64,000 nt of DNA from assembly GCF_037975245.1 (NCBI RefSeq), contig NC_092572.1:26024489-26088488 (forward strand), in the 5' to 3' direction. Under the pieces are notes generated by a model. The model saw nothing but the letters and a program-made list of their open reading frames with translations, was not told where the DNA came from and did not search any database. A program made the translations under genes and the position numbers. Each line of letters opens with the position of its first letter. Within the stretch, counting starts at the first letter, position 1. Origin of the DNA: Apostichopus japonicus. Taxonomy: Eukaryota; Echinodermata; Holothuroidea; Aspidochirotida; Stichopodidae. Shown here in pieces: positions 13,280 through 26,100 of the stretch.

Positions 13280-13935
13280 GGGCACCTAAATGTCCAGATA
13301 TCACTTTACAATACGGCCATACTTAGTCCAGATATCACTTTACAATACGGCCATACTTAGTCCAGATAGACCTTTACAATACGGCCATACTTAGTCAAGA
13401 TATCCCTTTACAATACTGCCATACTTAGTCAAGATATCCCTTTACAATACAGCCATCCTGAGTCCAGATATCCCTTTACAATATGCCCATCCTGAGTCCA
13501 GATATCCCTTTACAATATGGCCATACTTAGTCTAGATATCCCTTTACAATACGGCCATACTTAGTCTAGATATACCTTTACAATATGGCCATACTTAGTC
13601 AAGATATCACTTTACAATACGGCCATACTTAGTCCAGATATCCCTTTACAATACGGCCATCCTTATTCCAGATATCCCTTTACAATACGGCCATACTTAG
13701 TCCAGATATCCCTTTACAATACAGCCATACTTAGTCCAGATATCCCTTTACAATATGGCCATACTTAGTCCAGATATCCCTTTACAATACAGCCATACTT
13801 AGTCCAGAGATCCCTTTACAATACGGCCATACTTAGTCCAGATATCCTTTTACAATACGGCCATACTTAGTCCAGATATCCCTTTACGATATGGCCATAC
13901 TTAGTTCAGATATCCCTTTACAATACGGCCATCTT
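13280..13935. repeat. 34-bp satellite in left arm
   Basis: About 19 copies of a 34-base unit, beginning CAGATATCCCTTTACAATAC and continuing GGCCATACTTAGTC. The array starts about 100 bases beyond the ARCN1 stop codon on the gene's sense strand, so it may be transcribed as 3' UTR. A shorter inverted array is at 42190-42520. Confidence 0.95.
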
Positions 13936-14038
13936 TAGGATAACACTAAAACGGTAGCCTTGATGTACCAAAGAGGGATATCTGATATTTTTTTTTTCTG
14001 TACATAATTTAACCAATTCTTAAGACAGATAAGGCGTC

Positions 14039-14128
14039 TCATACGATCTCATACTTCTCCACCAGGAGTACGGTATCCAGAGAATGCTTCACCGGTCTGT
14101 TGCCCTCAACTGACACTATCGAGTCCGG
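14039..14128 (-). CDS. ARCN1: ARCN1 exon 10 (terminal exon)
   Basis: 90 bases encode [20 protein letters not shown] then LLVEKYEIV and TGA. The acceptor is TTTTTTTTCAACTCAACAG. The C-terminal EKYEIV corresponds to the DKYEIL end of vertebrate delta-COP. A second, inverted copy at 42005-42093 keeps the frame but has lost the acceptor. Confidence 0.95.
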   Translation of the reverse strand, partial: PDSIVSVEGNRPVKHSLDTVLLVEKYEIV

Positions 14129-17100
14129 CTGTTGAGTTGAAAAAAAAAGAGGAAAGGGGATGAAAAAATAGAGGGGGGACGGTAATGAGAGTGGGGATTG
14201 GTACCCATCTTACAGTATGTTCGATGCAACAGATATTCTTGTCACAGACTAGAATGTTACACAATATAAACCAATCTGCGACTTGTAGGTTTGCTATATG
14301 CTGTACTTCACAACCTCATTTGAGTTCTTGCAGTCATGGTACACTATGGGCTGTAGGACTTTGTAAATTGAGAAGTGCGAATTTGGTAATGCCACAATGG
14401 AAGGACCTTGACCGTACCTTAACCTTAACCTAAAGTTACCTTAACCGTACACAACAACTTTGCTGTGCTTGATGGAGATATTTATTTATCAGCCTTACGA
14501 TAGTAACTACCGATGTGCATCAAGGTACAGTATGCTAAACAACAGAGTAACCTGTTTTGTACTTTTGCTACACTTGATAAACCTACAGTTAGGAGGGTAG
14601 TTACCTACAGATTTAACCATCCCTACAGATTTAACCATCCCTACAGATTTACCCATCCACTATGGATTTACCCATCCCTACAGATTTACCCATCCCCTAA
14701 AGATTTATTTGGATTTACCCATTCCTACAGATTTACCCAACCACTATTGATTTACCTATCAATACAGATTTCCACTACAGAGTTACCCATCCCGACAGAG
14801 TTACCCACCCCAACAGATTTACCCACCCACTACAGATTTAACCATCCACTACAGATCTACCTATACCCTACAGATTAACGCTCCCCTATGTACAGATTAA
14901 CCTATCCCTGCAGATTTACACTTCCCCAATATATTCTCCTATCCCATACAGATTTACCAATCCCCTCTAGTCACCTATCCCCTACAGATTCACCGATCCT
15001 CTCTAGAGTAACCTATCCCCTATAGATTCACCTATCTCCTATAGATTCACGTATCCAGGGCTATAGATTCATGTATCCCCTATAGATTCACCTATAACAG
15101 GTATTCACTGGTATAATTACCAAATCAGGCCATCCACTAATGCTCCATAGCACTATATACCTTGTTACACACAATACACTTCTGTATGTATCACTAACTT
15201 TCTAGTTATTATACCACGTTCTAATACCACAAGTGATAGTAACCAATGTAGTTACCTGTGAAGTTACCTATGTAGTTACCCATGTAGTAACATATATAGT
15301 TACCTATGTAGTAACTTATATAGTTACCTATGGAATTACCCATGTAGTAACATATGTAGTTACCTATGTAGTTACTAATGTAGTAACATATGTAGTAACC
15401 AATGTAGTTACCTATCTAGTGACCTATGTAGTTGCCTATATAGTTACTAATGTAGTTACCTATGTAGTAACATATGTAGTAACCAATGAAGTTACCTATG
15501 AAGGTTACCCATGTAGATACCTATGTAGTTGCCTATGTAGTTACTAATGTAGTTACTAATGTAGTTACCTATGTAGTTACCTATGTAGTTACTAATGTAG
15601 TAACATATGTAGTAACCAATGAAGTAACCTATGAAGGTTACCCATCTAGTTACCTATGTAGCTACCTATGTAGTTACTAATGTAGTAACATATGTAGTAA
15701 CCAATGTAGTTACTAATGTAGTAACATATGTAGTAACCAATGTAGTTACCTATGTAGTTACCTGTCTAGTTACCTATTTAATTGCCTATATAGTTACTAA
15801 TGTAGTTACCTATGTAGTTACCTATGTAGTTACCCATGTAGTACATTTGTAGTTACCTACTGTATGTAGTTACCTATGAAGGTTACCAATGAAGTTACCT
15901 ATGTAGTTGCCTATGTAGTAACCAATATAGTTACCTATATAGTTACTTATGTAGTTACCTATGAACTTATAATCACAGATGAGCTATCTTTCTACCCGGC
16001 TGTTTGAGCTTCGCTACCCTCCTGTGCAACATACCTGTATATTACAGTAGGTCCTCTTCGCAAAGAAGTTGACATTGACTGGGAAGAAATCATCAGGGCT
16101 GCCAGCGATACTGAACTCCAGGCTTCCGGACTTGTTTTCCGAGTTAATAACGGGCAGAGTCCACTCTAGAATGTTCTTACGGTTGTCATGGTGATATTCT
16201 CCATCAATTTCTCCCACGACGGGAGCACCGACTCCAGACCTGGTGACAAAAACATTTTGTTTTAAATTTTGGAGGAAATATTTCGTCTGTGAAGACAATA
16301 TTGTGTAAAAGTGGTCTTTCCATATGATGGTGAAAGGAGTAGAGCATGGCAGGTTGATGTGAACAGGTGGTGTATAGTGGGTGTGGCATGGGTGGGGCAT
16401 GGGTGTGACAAGGGTGGGGCTAAACTAAACACTGACAACAACCTGACATTACACTGATCATGAAAATGTTCATAACACATACCATAAAAGTGGTGGTCTC
16501 ACAAGTTTACTCAATACTAATATGGCGGCTGTCCAGTTTCTGGTAAAAGTATCTGATAAATTAGATTAAAATGCCCATATAGAGCAAAATTCAACAGCCA
16601 AGTAGGGCTGCCCATTGTGACTAAATGACAGTGGTTTAGTACTTGACATCGGACCTGGCACTCCAGTCCACACTGGTCCATTTTTCAACGACTTCAAATG
16701 TTTAACTCGATTGTGAAAACAAAAATGGGACACCGACTTGGACAGCCAGAACTCCAGGACTCGAATCAAGACTGACGGTTCCGATAAACTCGATCCCATT
16801 GTGTAAATTTACAATTCCCTGAATATAAATGAACTGAACCTAGTCGGACCGGACTCTCAGGGGGCTGAAACTCGGTACTCGGACGTGCTCCAAAGCTGGT
16901 TAAATTGACGTAAAAGTTACTTACGGAACAGGAATGGTTATGGATACATCTTGGAGTTCCATATCCTCCAGCTGAAGTTCGTATTCGATATTTACATCGC
17001 AGCCTCCATCGTTGTTTTCTGACGGCCAACAGTTTACTGCGCAGGAGGAGAGACCATGGAAATGAGTTATAAGCAACATGGAAACGAGAAAGCACGACGA

Positions 17101-20100
17101 CATGAACCCTCGCAAGGAAACGACTCTTCCAGATCGAAAGAAAAAAACGTTAATTCACAGACGGATGGCGAGTTCATTAAGAGACACAACGATATATGGA
17201 CCCTACGTCAACACTTCTTCCACTGCTAACGGGCAGCGTTATAAACACTTTGGCACTTCTTACAGGTCATGACCAGGGATGTGCCAGGATTTCCTGAGTG
17301 CCGGATATACTGATTGCCTTCCTGGGAGAGGGGTCTAAGGGGGAGAGGGGATATCCCCCTCCCCTTCGAGAATTTTTTTGATTTTTGAAGGTGCTCAGAT
17401 GCCAAATGCTAGTAATTGTATAGCTTTTTAAGCACATACACTAACAACTTACATTTTAATTTTTTCTTTTAGTGAAATATATTGCATACCTGGTAAAAGT
17501 TAGTGGTTGTTTCAAAGAGATTTTACAAGGGACCGATTGAGAGCCGTAAGTAATGTTTCTTGCATGCGTAACTGATAATTAATAGTCTGTATGGTTTTGG
17601 CATAGGCCCAATTTTTGTTGAATATATTGTTAGATGAAAATAGTGCTAGGTAGGATTCACCATTTTTAAGACAGTGCTGGGCGGTAATTTTGAGTGCTGG
17701 GCGGGGCCGCCCAGCGTGGGCACATCCCTGATGACCTCATCAGAAACAACCGCATGCCCCCCAAGACTCATTCTAACTAAAACACATTTACGTGTTTGAA
17801 ACAATGGGGCATTCCAGCCACGCCAAAAATCAACATAGGACGCTGTCAAATCTATCAGGTCTTGTTCCGCGTAAATAGCGCAAGCAGAAGTTGATCACTA
17901 GTAGTAGATACAAAGTGGTTTTGTCATTACTGATGAAGAGATCATTCAGAAACATATTGTATATTACATATATACAGTAGGTCTTTTGTTCGACAAAACA
18001 GCACAAATTGAACCTTGAACCAAAGTTTTTGTATAGCGCTGCAACATATATATATATATATATATACCATGAACCAGTTGATCACACAGTGTGCTGGTAC
18101 ATGAATTCGTCAGGCATGTTTGCAGCTTGTCAGCGCTTTCATGTGATCGTGCTTTTCCTTAATTTAGAGATCATTAAACAGTACATTTCACTCCCAATAG
18201 GACGGGCATCACAGCGCCCTCTCTCGGTAAGCTACACAGAGAAAGATCCATCCTGTTGCCACTGAGCAATGAGCTATACGATGCTAAGTGCGATACATGA
18301 ATATGATCAACGTAATCAATTACTCTTCTTAAATGCAATGTTCCTGAACAATGTTAAAGGTACCATAATATGGTATCACAAACTCACATCGATGTTTAAA
18401 GGGGGACACTTCCTTCTGAAACAGAATCTCCAGGTCGTTTGACCCAATGTTTCTTGTATATGTACTTACTAGAAAGAGGCATGAGACTTTCATCCTGTGT
18501 CTGGAAACGCCACTTTAGTACTCCAACGTCAAGCTTGGCTGGGAATGGCTTCTTAGATTGCTTCATACCAATGACTGATTTCGTGTTGAATAGATTCTTG
18601 TCAACATTTGGATGTGTCTACACAAAAACAAGAAAAAAACGTGAAAGAAAAAAAAGTGATGTCACAAATAGCAAAATACAAGGGCATTGCAGAATTTCAG
18701 AACTAACAAAAATGGTTAAAAATATGGCTTCATCAGCTGATGATTAAAATCCTCAAAATTATTTATTTCACGATACCGTCAAAATTATAATTCCTTGGAA
18801 ATGGTTTTTAAGTTCATGGATGCTAGCGGAAACGATGTCAGTTTGTCACATTGAATCTAGAATTACGGGATTTGATCCACTGATATCAGGACAAAATAAT
18901 GAGCTCACAGATTCAAACACGTTCTGGCGAAAACAATATTTGTTTACTCTTAATACAAGTCTTTGTAACGATACTATAGCAAGCTTTTCAGTATTCAACA
19001 ACTTCAAGATTAACTCAATGAGGACTTAAAATGTGTCTCGATAACGAAACCACTGCAACACCAACCATACAGGATACAGAAATACCAAACGTTGTACTAC
19101 ATGGCCGTTACATTCAGCAAAACTAGAATCTTACACACTGTATATTAATATGACACCCTCCCCCCTCAAACCCCACTGCTATGATCACCTGTGCAGAATC
19201 CCGCACAGGAATAAATCCTGCTATAAAGTCCTTACCAAACACTACAGTAACTACAAAAGACAAGTGAAATACTGTTTCCCTACACCACTTCTACACCATC
19301 AACACAGAATCACAAACACTACAGTAACTACAATAAGCAAAGTCAAATACAGTTTATCACTATCTACACCACTTCCACACCAGCAACACAGAATCTCAAG
19401 CACTGCAGTAACTACAAAGGCAAAGTCAAATACAGTTTATCACTATCTACACCACTTCTGCACCAACAACACTGAATCTCAAACACTACAGTAACTACAA
19501 AGGCAAAGTAAAATACAGTTTATCACTATCTACACCACTTCTACACCAACAACACAGAATCTCAAACACTGCAGTAACTACAAAAGCAAAGTCAAATACA
19601 GTTTATCACTATCTACACCACTTCTACACCAACAACACAGAATCTCAAACACTGCAGTCACTACAAAAGCCAAGTCAAATACAGTTTATCACTATCTACA
19701 CCACTTCTTCACCAACAACACAGCATCTCAAACACTGCAGTAACTACAAAAGACAAGTCAAATACAATTTATCACTATCTACACCACTTCTACACCAACA
19801 ACACAGAATCTCAAACACTACAGTCACTACAAAAGCAAAGTCAAATACAGTTTATCACTATCTACACCACTTCTACACCAACAACACAGAATCTCAAACA
19901 CTACAGTAACTACAAAAGCAAAGTCAAATACAGTTTATCACTATCTACACCACTTCTACACCAACAACACAGCATCTCAAACACTGCAGTAACTACAAAA
20001 GCGAAGTCAAATACTAGTTTATCACTATCTACACCACATCTACACCAACAACACAGAATCTCAATCACTACAGTAACTACAAAAGCAAAGTCAAATACAG

Positions 20101-23100
20101 TTTATCATTATCTACACCACTTCTACACCAACAACACAGAATCTCAAACACTACAGTAACTACAAAAGCCAAGTCAAATACAATTTATCACTATCTACAC
20201 CACTTCTACACCAACAACACAGAATCTCAAACACTACAGTAACTACAAAGGCAAGTCAAATACAGTTTATCACTACCTACACCACTTCTACACCAACAAC
20301 ACATAATCTCAAATACTATCTACATCACTTCTACACCAACAACACAGAATCTCAAACACTACAGTCACTACAAAAGCAAAGTCAAATACAGTTTATCACT
20401 ATCTACACCACTTCTACACCAACAACACTGAATCTCAAACACTACAGTAACTACAAAAGCAAAGTCAAATACAGTTTATCACTATCTACACCACTTCTAC
20501 ACCAACAACACAGCATCTCAAACACTGCAGTAACTACAAAAGCGAAGTCAAATACTAGTTTATCACTATCTACACCACATCTACACCAACAACACAGAAT
20601 CTCAATCACTACAGTAACTACAAAAGCAAAGTCAAATACAGTTTATCATTATCTACACCACTTCTACACCAACAACACAGAATCTCAAACACTACAGTAA
20701 CTACAAAAGCCAAGTCAAATACAGTTTATCACTATCTACACCACTTCTACACCAACAACACAGAATCTCAAACACTACAGTAACTACAAAGGCAAGTCAA
20801 ATACAGTTTATCACTACCTACACCACTTCTACACCAACAACACATAATCTCAAATACTATCTACATCACTTCTACACCAACAGCACAGAATCTCAAACAC
20901 TACAAAAGCCAAGTCAAATACAGTTTATCACTATCTACACCACTTTTACACCAACATCACAGAATCTCAAACAGTAACTACAAAAAGTGCAAACTATCTT
21001 ATGCACAATCCATTTATAATCATACACATTAGTGTTATATACTGTGTCCAGTAGAACTAACCCACAATCCTACACATTGGTGTTAGAATGTGTCCAACAT
21101 TACAACATTACACATCAGTGTTTAAACATGAACAGCATTAGAAGCATAATCCATTCATAATCCTACCATATTAGTGTTATATACTGCGTCCAGTAGAACT
21201 AAGCCACAATTCTACACATTGGTGTAAGGTGTGCAACATTACAGCTTATAGACACACACAATCTTGCCGTGTATAAAGCATCAATTACCTGTAGTTGTGC
21301 CCCCTTGTCATCATTGTTATCCACATGAATCTTGATTAACCCATCCTCCTGGTTAGCGACCCTCAACTGCAGTATCCCGTGGACCTCTAACCCCTCCAGA
21401 CCCCCATCCCGGCTGGCGGTCACACTCATCTTCTCCGACGCCTGGATATGTATGCTGCAAAGGGAGAGAGAGGGAGAGAGAGTATAGAAGACAAGAGGTG
21501 TAGACTTAAAGAACCCTTTACGGTTTCTCAGATTTGAACCAGACTCCTGTACCTCACAGTCAACCCTATGAATATTCATTGTTAATAATTCAAAATTCAA
21601 GCTCAAGGTAACCACTGGTTTGTCATTCTTGTTGACCAAACTGTCCATAAACAAAGGGAAACGACTCTTGACTTCATAGACCTTGTCAGAGAGGTTGTCC
21701 ATGCCTGAAAATCTGAATAAATTATAGATCATCGAATAGTCATCAAAAGGCTCTGGTATAAAACAAGAGTCCAATGGGCACTATGGTTTCTTGCTTAGTG
21801 GATTATTAGAGTGTTTCAATGTCATAACCTAAATATCATTACATTTATGCCCACATGTACCAGCTGTTACACCAACAATTGTATACCGCGTTTGGTTACA
21901 ATTCGACTTTACGGTTGAGAGGCTATCGCTATGTCAAGAATTTTACAGATGACCCCATAACCTCATTAATATTCACAAGGTCCGTGCCAAAAACGATAGG
22001 ACACACCTTCTCACTATAATACATGTACATAGCAAGTATGACAAATATCTACAACTCTGTTGTCGAGTTATCACAGACCAAAGCAAGTGTCACAGACACA
22101 CATAAGCTGATTGCATATGTTTTTTCGCTTAAAACACATTGAAGGCTGTAAAATAAGTCTGCTCTCATCCATAGAAAATGAGTGAGTTACAAGTATTTGT
22201 TACTCTCGATTCCCAAATATCTCATTTGCCCGTAACCCATTTTTGATAGCAATTGGGTGTAACAGGCAATTCAAGGACTGCTAGCTCAGTGGTTAACGCC
22301 GGTGCCTTTCAATCATAAGGTCCCGAGTTCGAGTCACTTCAAGATTAATCTATGTCGTCCAGTTACAGAGTTGTTGACAATTGACAATTCATAATCATGG
22401 CTGCTAAATATGAATCTAAGAGACTGACTTCAGTCAGCTTGCAGCTTTGATAAACCGATGATTGCTTCTTTGAGAGTTCCTGCTTGTAGGAGGATCTAAT
22501 AAACATTTCATCTGACACCCCCATAAATCAATCTGTCACCTAAGCTCTACTGTACTTCTGTTGGCCGTCATGTGGTAGACCACTAAGCAAGCTGCTAGGA
22601 CCGTGGCAAGTGTCCGCTGCAGTCTTGGACGATTTGTCAGCTTACGTCAGTACCTTCACGAATCAACCTATCAGGGTATATAGATCACTTGAAGGGATTA
22701 GAACCAAACTTGTGACTGGATCTTCCTCCAGCTGTCATTTATCGTCAAACCTATCTACGTGACATTTAAAGTCCTCGTCAAAACTTACAACAGAGTCAAC
22801 AGAATTCAAATGGGCCGATACATTTTTTGGGTAATTAAACACTCGAACAGTCATTTCTGCTGCACTACAGATTGTAATCACTATTTAACGAGGGGAGTGA
22901 CTACATGAACTGTTGAGGATTGAAAAGTGGGGCGTTTTGATCTGTAAAAGTGGGATCCAACATATAGGACACTCAATCAAAGCAGACTGTTCATTTTACA
23001 GATATAAAGAATTCAATACATAACCCTATATGAAAAGTCCAATCTATCGACCCGATCGTTTAGCCTGCTGTGCAGAGGCGTGCATGACATCGATCCTGCG

Positions 23101-26100
23101 AGCGACTGAGAAAATTTTGCAGCCTCAAAATCCTGCAGGGTTACAAACACTTAAGCAGTGCAAAATTTGTAAGGAATTTTTATGGAAGTTTTTGTCAACT
23201 TTGTCTGCTTTTGGTTATATCTGAACAGAAAATTTGACCTGCCTAAAGGACGTTCTAGATCTCTAGATCTAGATGACTTTACACGAGGAATAAAAGACCA
23301 GAGAGATCTTCTTTCACATGCTTATTTGTCCATTGAAACATCCCATCACAAGCAAGCCGGACCTTCATTCAAAACTCCACAAAGGTAGAAGTATTTTCAG
23401 TCCCGTCATTTTTTGAAGTGACTGTTCCCAGTGATTTATGGTTAGTAGGAAAAAAAAAACTGCTCTGGATTTTGTTCCGGCTACAATTCGGTGTTGAATT
23501 TCTACGCAGCAGTTACGAAGGCTGTGAAAATTGATCGCTTTTTAAAATTACTGCGGCCCTCCCTATGTACAAGGGATGAGCCTGGTGTAAAAAAAAAAAA
23601 AAAGAATTACGGACCTTTGCAAAATTGCGGTATAGGCTGCAGTTTGCATATGCTACAGTGTGTTAGGATAATAGTATTTGTGCCCAAGGTAGAAAAGAAA
23701 TCACGGATATTCCGCGAATTTGCGGAAAAAGCTCACGCCTGCTATGTACAGAAACTGCCAAATGCATCTTTGCAATTTGCCCATTTTGCACACGGCGTCT
23801 TGCGATGCGAGGCTGGATAAACCGTTCCATGATGAACGGTTGCGCTGCCGGGCCCGATCCGCTTCTCGGACCACCTCTGCTGTAATGCAACTTACTTTTC
23901 TGTCTTAGCCGCTGGTGTCGTGGCCTTGGTCATGTTGGCCGACTGGCGGGTTTTCTTCTCGCTGATGACATCTTGGCCCTCCGAGGTGAGTTTGTCCAAG
24001 AAGGAGTTGACGTCCTTTGATTTGCTTCCCAGCTTCATGCCCTTACCCAGTGATCTAACGAAAGAAACAAACCAAACTAAATCGTGAGGATACATTTTTT
24101 TTTAAATCTGAACATTGGCATTCAAGCCAGTGAGAGCAGGATGAAAAATGCCCCTGTGCTCTACCCACTGAGCTACCTAGTAATTAGGTGTATGGTGGTG
24201 ATCACTGCAGTCATCTCTTTACTAGACCATCCCGACTCGGAAAACCAAAATAAGTGGCCTTCCAGGCCTTCGAACAATTCCAGAGAGCTCTGGGATGTCA
24301 AAAAAAAGTTGGCTTGACTTTTCTGTGCATAAAAAGAAAGAGTAACAGCCCTTGGGCATTTATTTTCCAGAGGCATTACTGCTTTTACCATGAAAAGCTC
24401 CCTCCCCCCAAAAAAAAATGGAAAAAAATACTGAATTTCACTTCTTACTTTACCATTTCGGTATCACACATTGACAAAATGGCAGCCACCTGCCGTGGAG
24501 CTTTAAAATTTGCCAAATTCGCCAACAGAACGAACTCTTTCTTTTCTCTTTTCGGGGGGAATTCTTCTTTTTCACAATTTTGCCAAATCCAAATTACGTA
24601 ACACAGACGATAGTCTGGATTTCTTCTTCCATTCAAACTAAATGAGTTGTGCTGAACACTTCTCTAACTTAGATTTAAGCTCACTTTGTTGGTTTTGTGA
24701 CTTGCTTAGATTCCCTGGGCTCGATCATCGTGTCCATTCCCCCTCCTCCTCCTCCGCTGCTTCCCCCTCCTCGTACCGAAGACCCAAAGCCGCCAGACCG
24801 TACGTCCCTACCCTTCTTGGCAGCGTCTTTCCTCTGGGCCATGAGTTCACCCATTCGCTTCTTCATCTCCTTCTGGGCCTCCTTCTCTTGTGACTGTAAA
24901 ATGTATAATAATGAGAGAAGATAATTATATGCCAGTGTGGCAGTAATGAGTGTCCGTCCATCCGTAGGACACTTATTACTAGGATATAGTGTCCCCTCCA
25001 AAGAAGCCTTGCTGTCCTGATGTTTTTGCACTACGTTTCCATACAGAAGAGCTTGTAGGACACATTTGTCCGTGGTATTCTCTCATCCTGTCCGCGCGGA
25101 CAGAAAATCACCACACACGGACGTTTTTTCCTAGTTAATAGTGTCCGTCTGGACAGATAATACTGTCCGCCGGACACAATTCCCCCCGAGAAAGTTGTCC
25201 TACAGACACAATTCTCGTGGAAAAGTGTCTGTGAGACACCCGGACACTATTCCCTGCCACACCAGCCCAAACACAACGAGTTTCACAATAACGTTAGTTA
25301 AACAATAATGCCTACGCCCGCCGCCGACTTATGGAACAAACTTCCCGCCAACATTCGCCATGCACTTTCCTTGGGAATTTTCAAATCCAAACTCAAAACC
25401 CACCTTTTCCGGCTGCATTTCTATGACACATAAATATATCTTTCATTTTATGACTGTTTTTAGTGTCACCATTTTATACAACTGAATTCCATTGCAATGT
25501 TTGTGCAATATATATTTGATATCCGTTTTATGCTATTCTTGATTCGGTATCATATTGTAAAATAGTATATATTTATTTTAGTAGTTTTTCACATATTTGA
25601 TGTAGTTTTACACTGTATTTTTAACATTTCCTTTACTTTACATTGTGTAATTTTATCTTTCTCAGGTGTATTGGTTTTGTATTTATGTTTTTTTTTACTT
25701 TGTTTTTATGTATTATGTTTTGTAAAGCATTTTGAAGCCTTTGCATATTGCGCTATATACCGTAAGTGGCATATTATTTATTATTAATATTAACTCTCAT
25801 CAGGGAATAACCAATTGAAGTGCTGTTCCATTTTTTGTATACAGTGGCAATACTTCGTGCCCTTTCATCTTGTGTAAAAGTAAGTTGGCCTGACGTTCCG
25901 ATCCTAGCAGGATCTTCTTCAAATGCTAAATGACAAGTAACAGTAACAGGAGGGACAAAAACACGCACAGAATACAGACAGGTTAATGAGCATGGTGAAC
26001 ACAAAGAGATGGATGTAAGGCGATTCGTAGACAAGGGATGGAGAGAACAAAGAAAGAACCAACAGGGGAAGAGGAGAGGTAGGAGATAAACAGTGGAGGG

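Larger units (their letters stand above)
9474..14127. repeat. Left arm of large inverted duplication (partner 42005-45278)
   Basis: Reading the minus strand from 14127 down to 9474 reproduces, with divergence, the plus strand from 42005 to 45278. Matching landmarks are the last ARCN1 exon, the 34-bp satellite, a block around 13010-13130 (copy 42590-42710), the 19-bp satellite, 9970-10045 (copy 44695-44770) and 9840-9900 (copy 44860-44910). The left arm is longer because its satellites have more units and it holds sequence around 10165-10970 that the right arm lacks. Apart from exon 10 of ARCN1 no gene is seen in the arm. Confidence 0.9.

Noticed and set aside
15233-15852. Long open frames of VVTY repeats on the plus strand
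   Set aside because: They are produced by a 12-bp minisatellite whose unit length is a multiple of three. There is no conserved start, splice signal or similarity to a protein.
16014-16799. Several overlapping minus-strand frames around ARCN1 exon 9
   Set aside because: Only the frame giving [14 protein letters not shown] is coding. The others are shifted frames running into intron.
18439-18747. 102-codon plus-strand open frame
   Set aside because: It is the antisense shadow of ARCN1 exon 7, which is clearly coding on the minus strand.
21456-21774. Minus-strand extension upstream of ARCN1 exon 6 ([12 protein letters not shown]...)
   Set aside because: It is intron read-through ahead of the CT-rich acceptor. 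Exon 5 joins directly at 21454 in phase.
22275-22350. tRNA gene suggested by box A and box B
   Set aside because: It lacks a full cloverleaf and is followed by a body shared with two other dispersed copies, so it is a SINE head.
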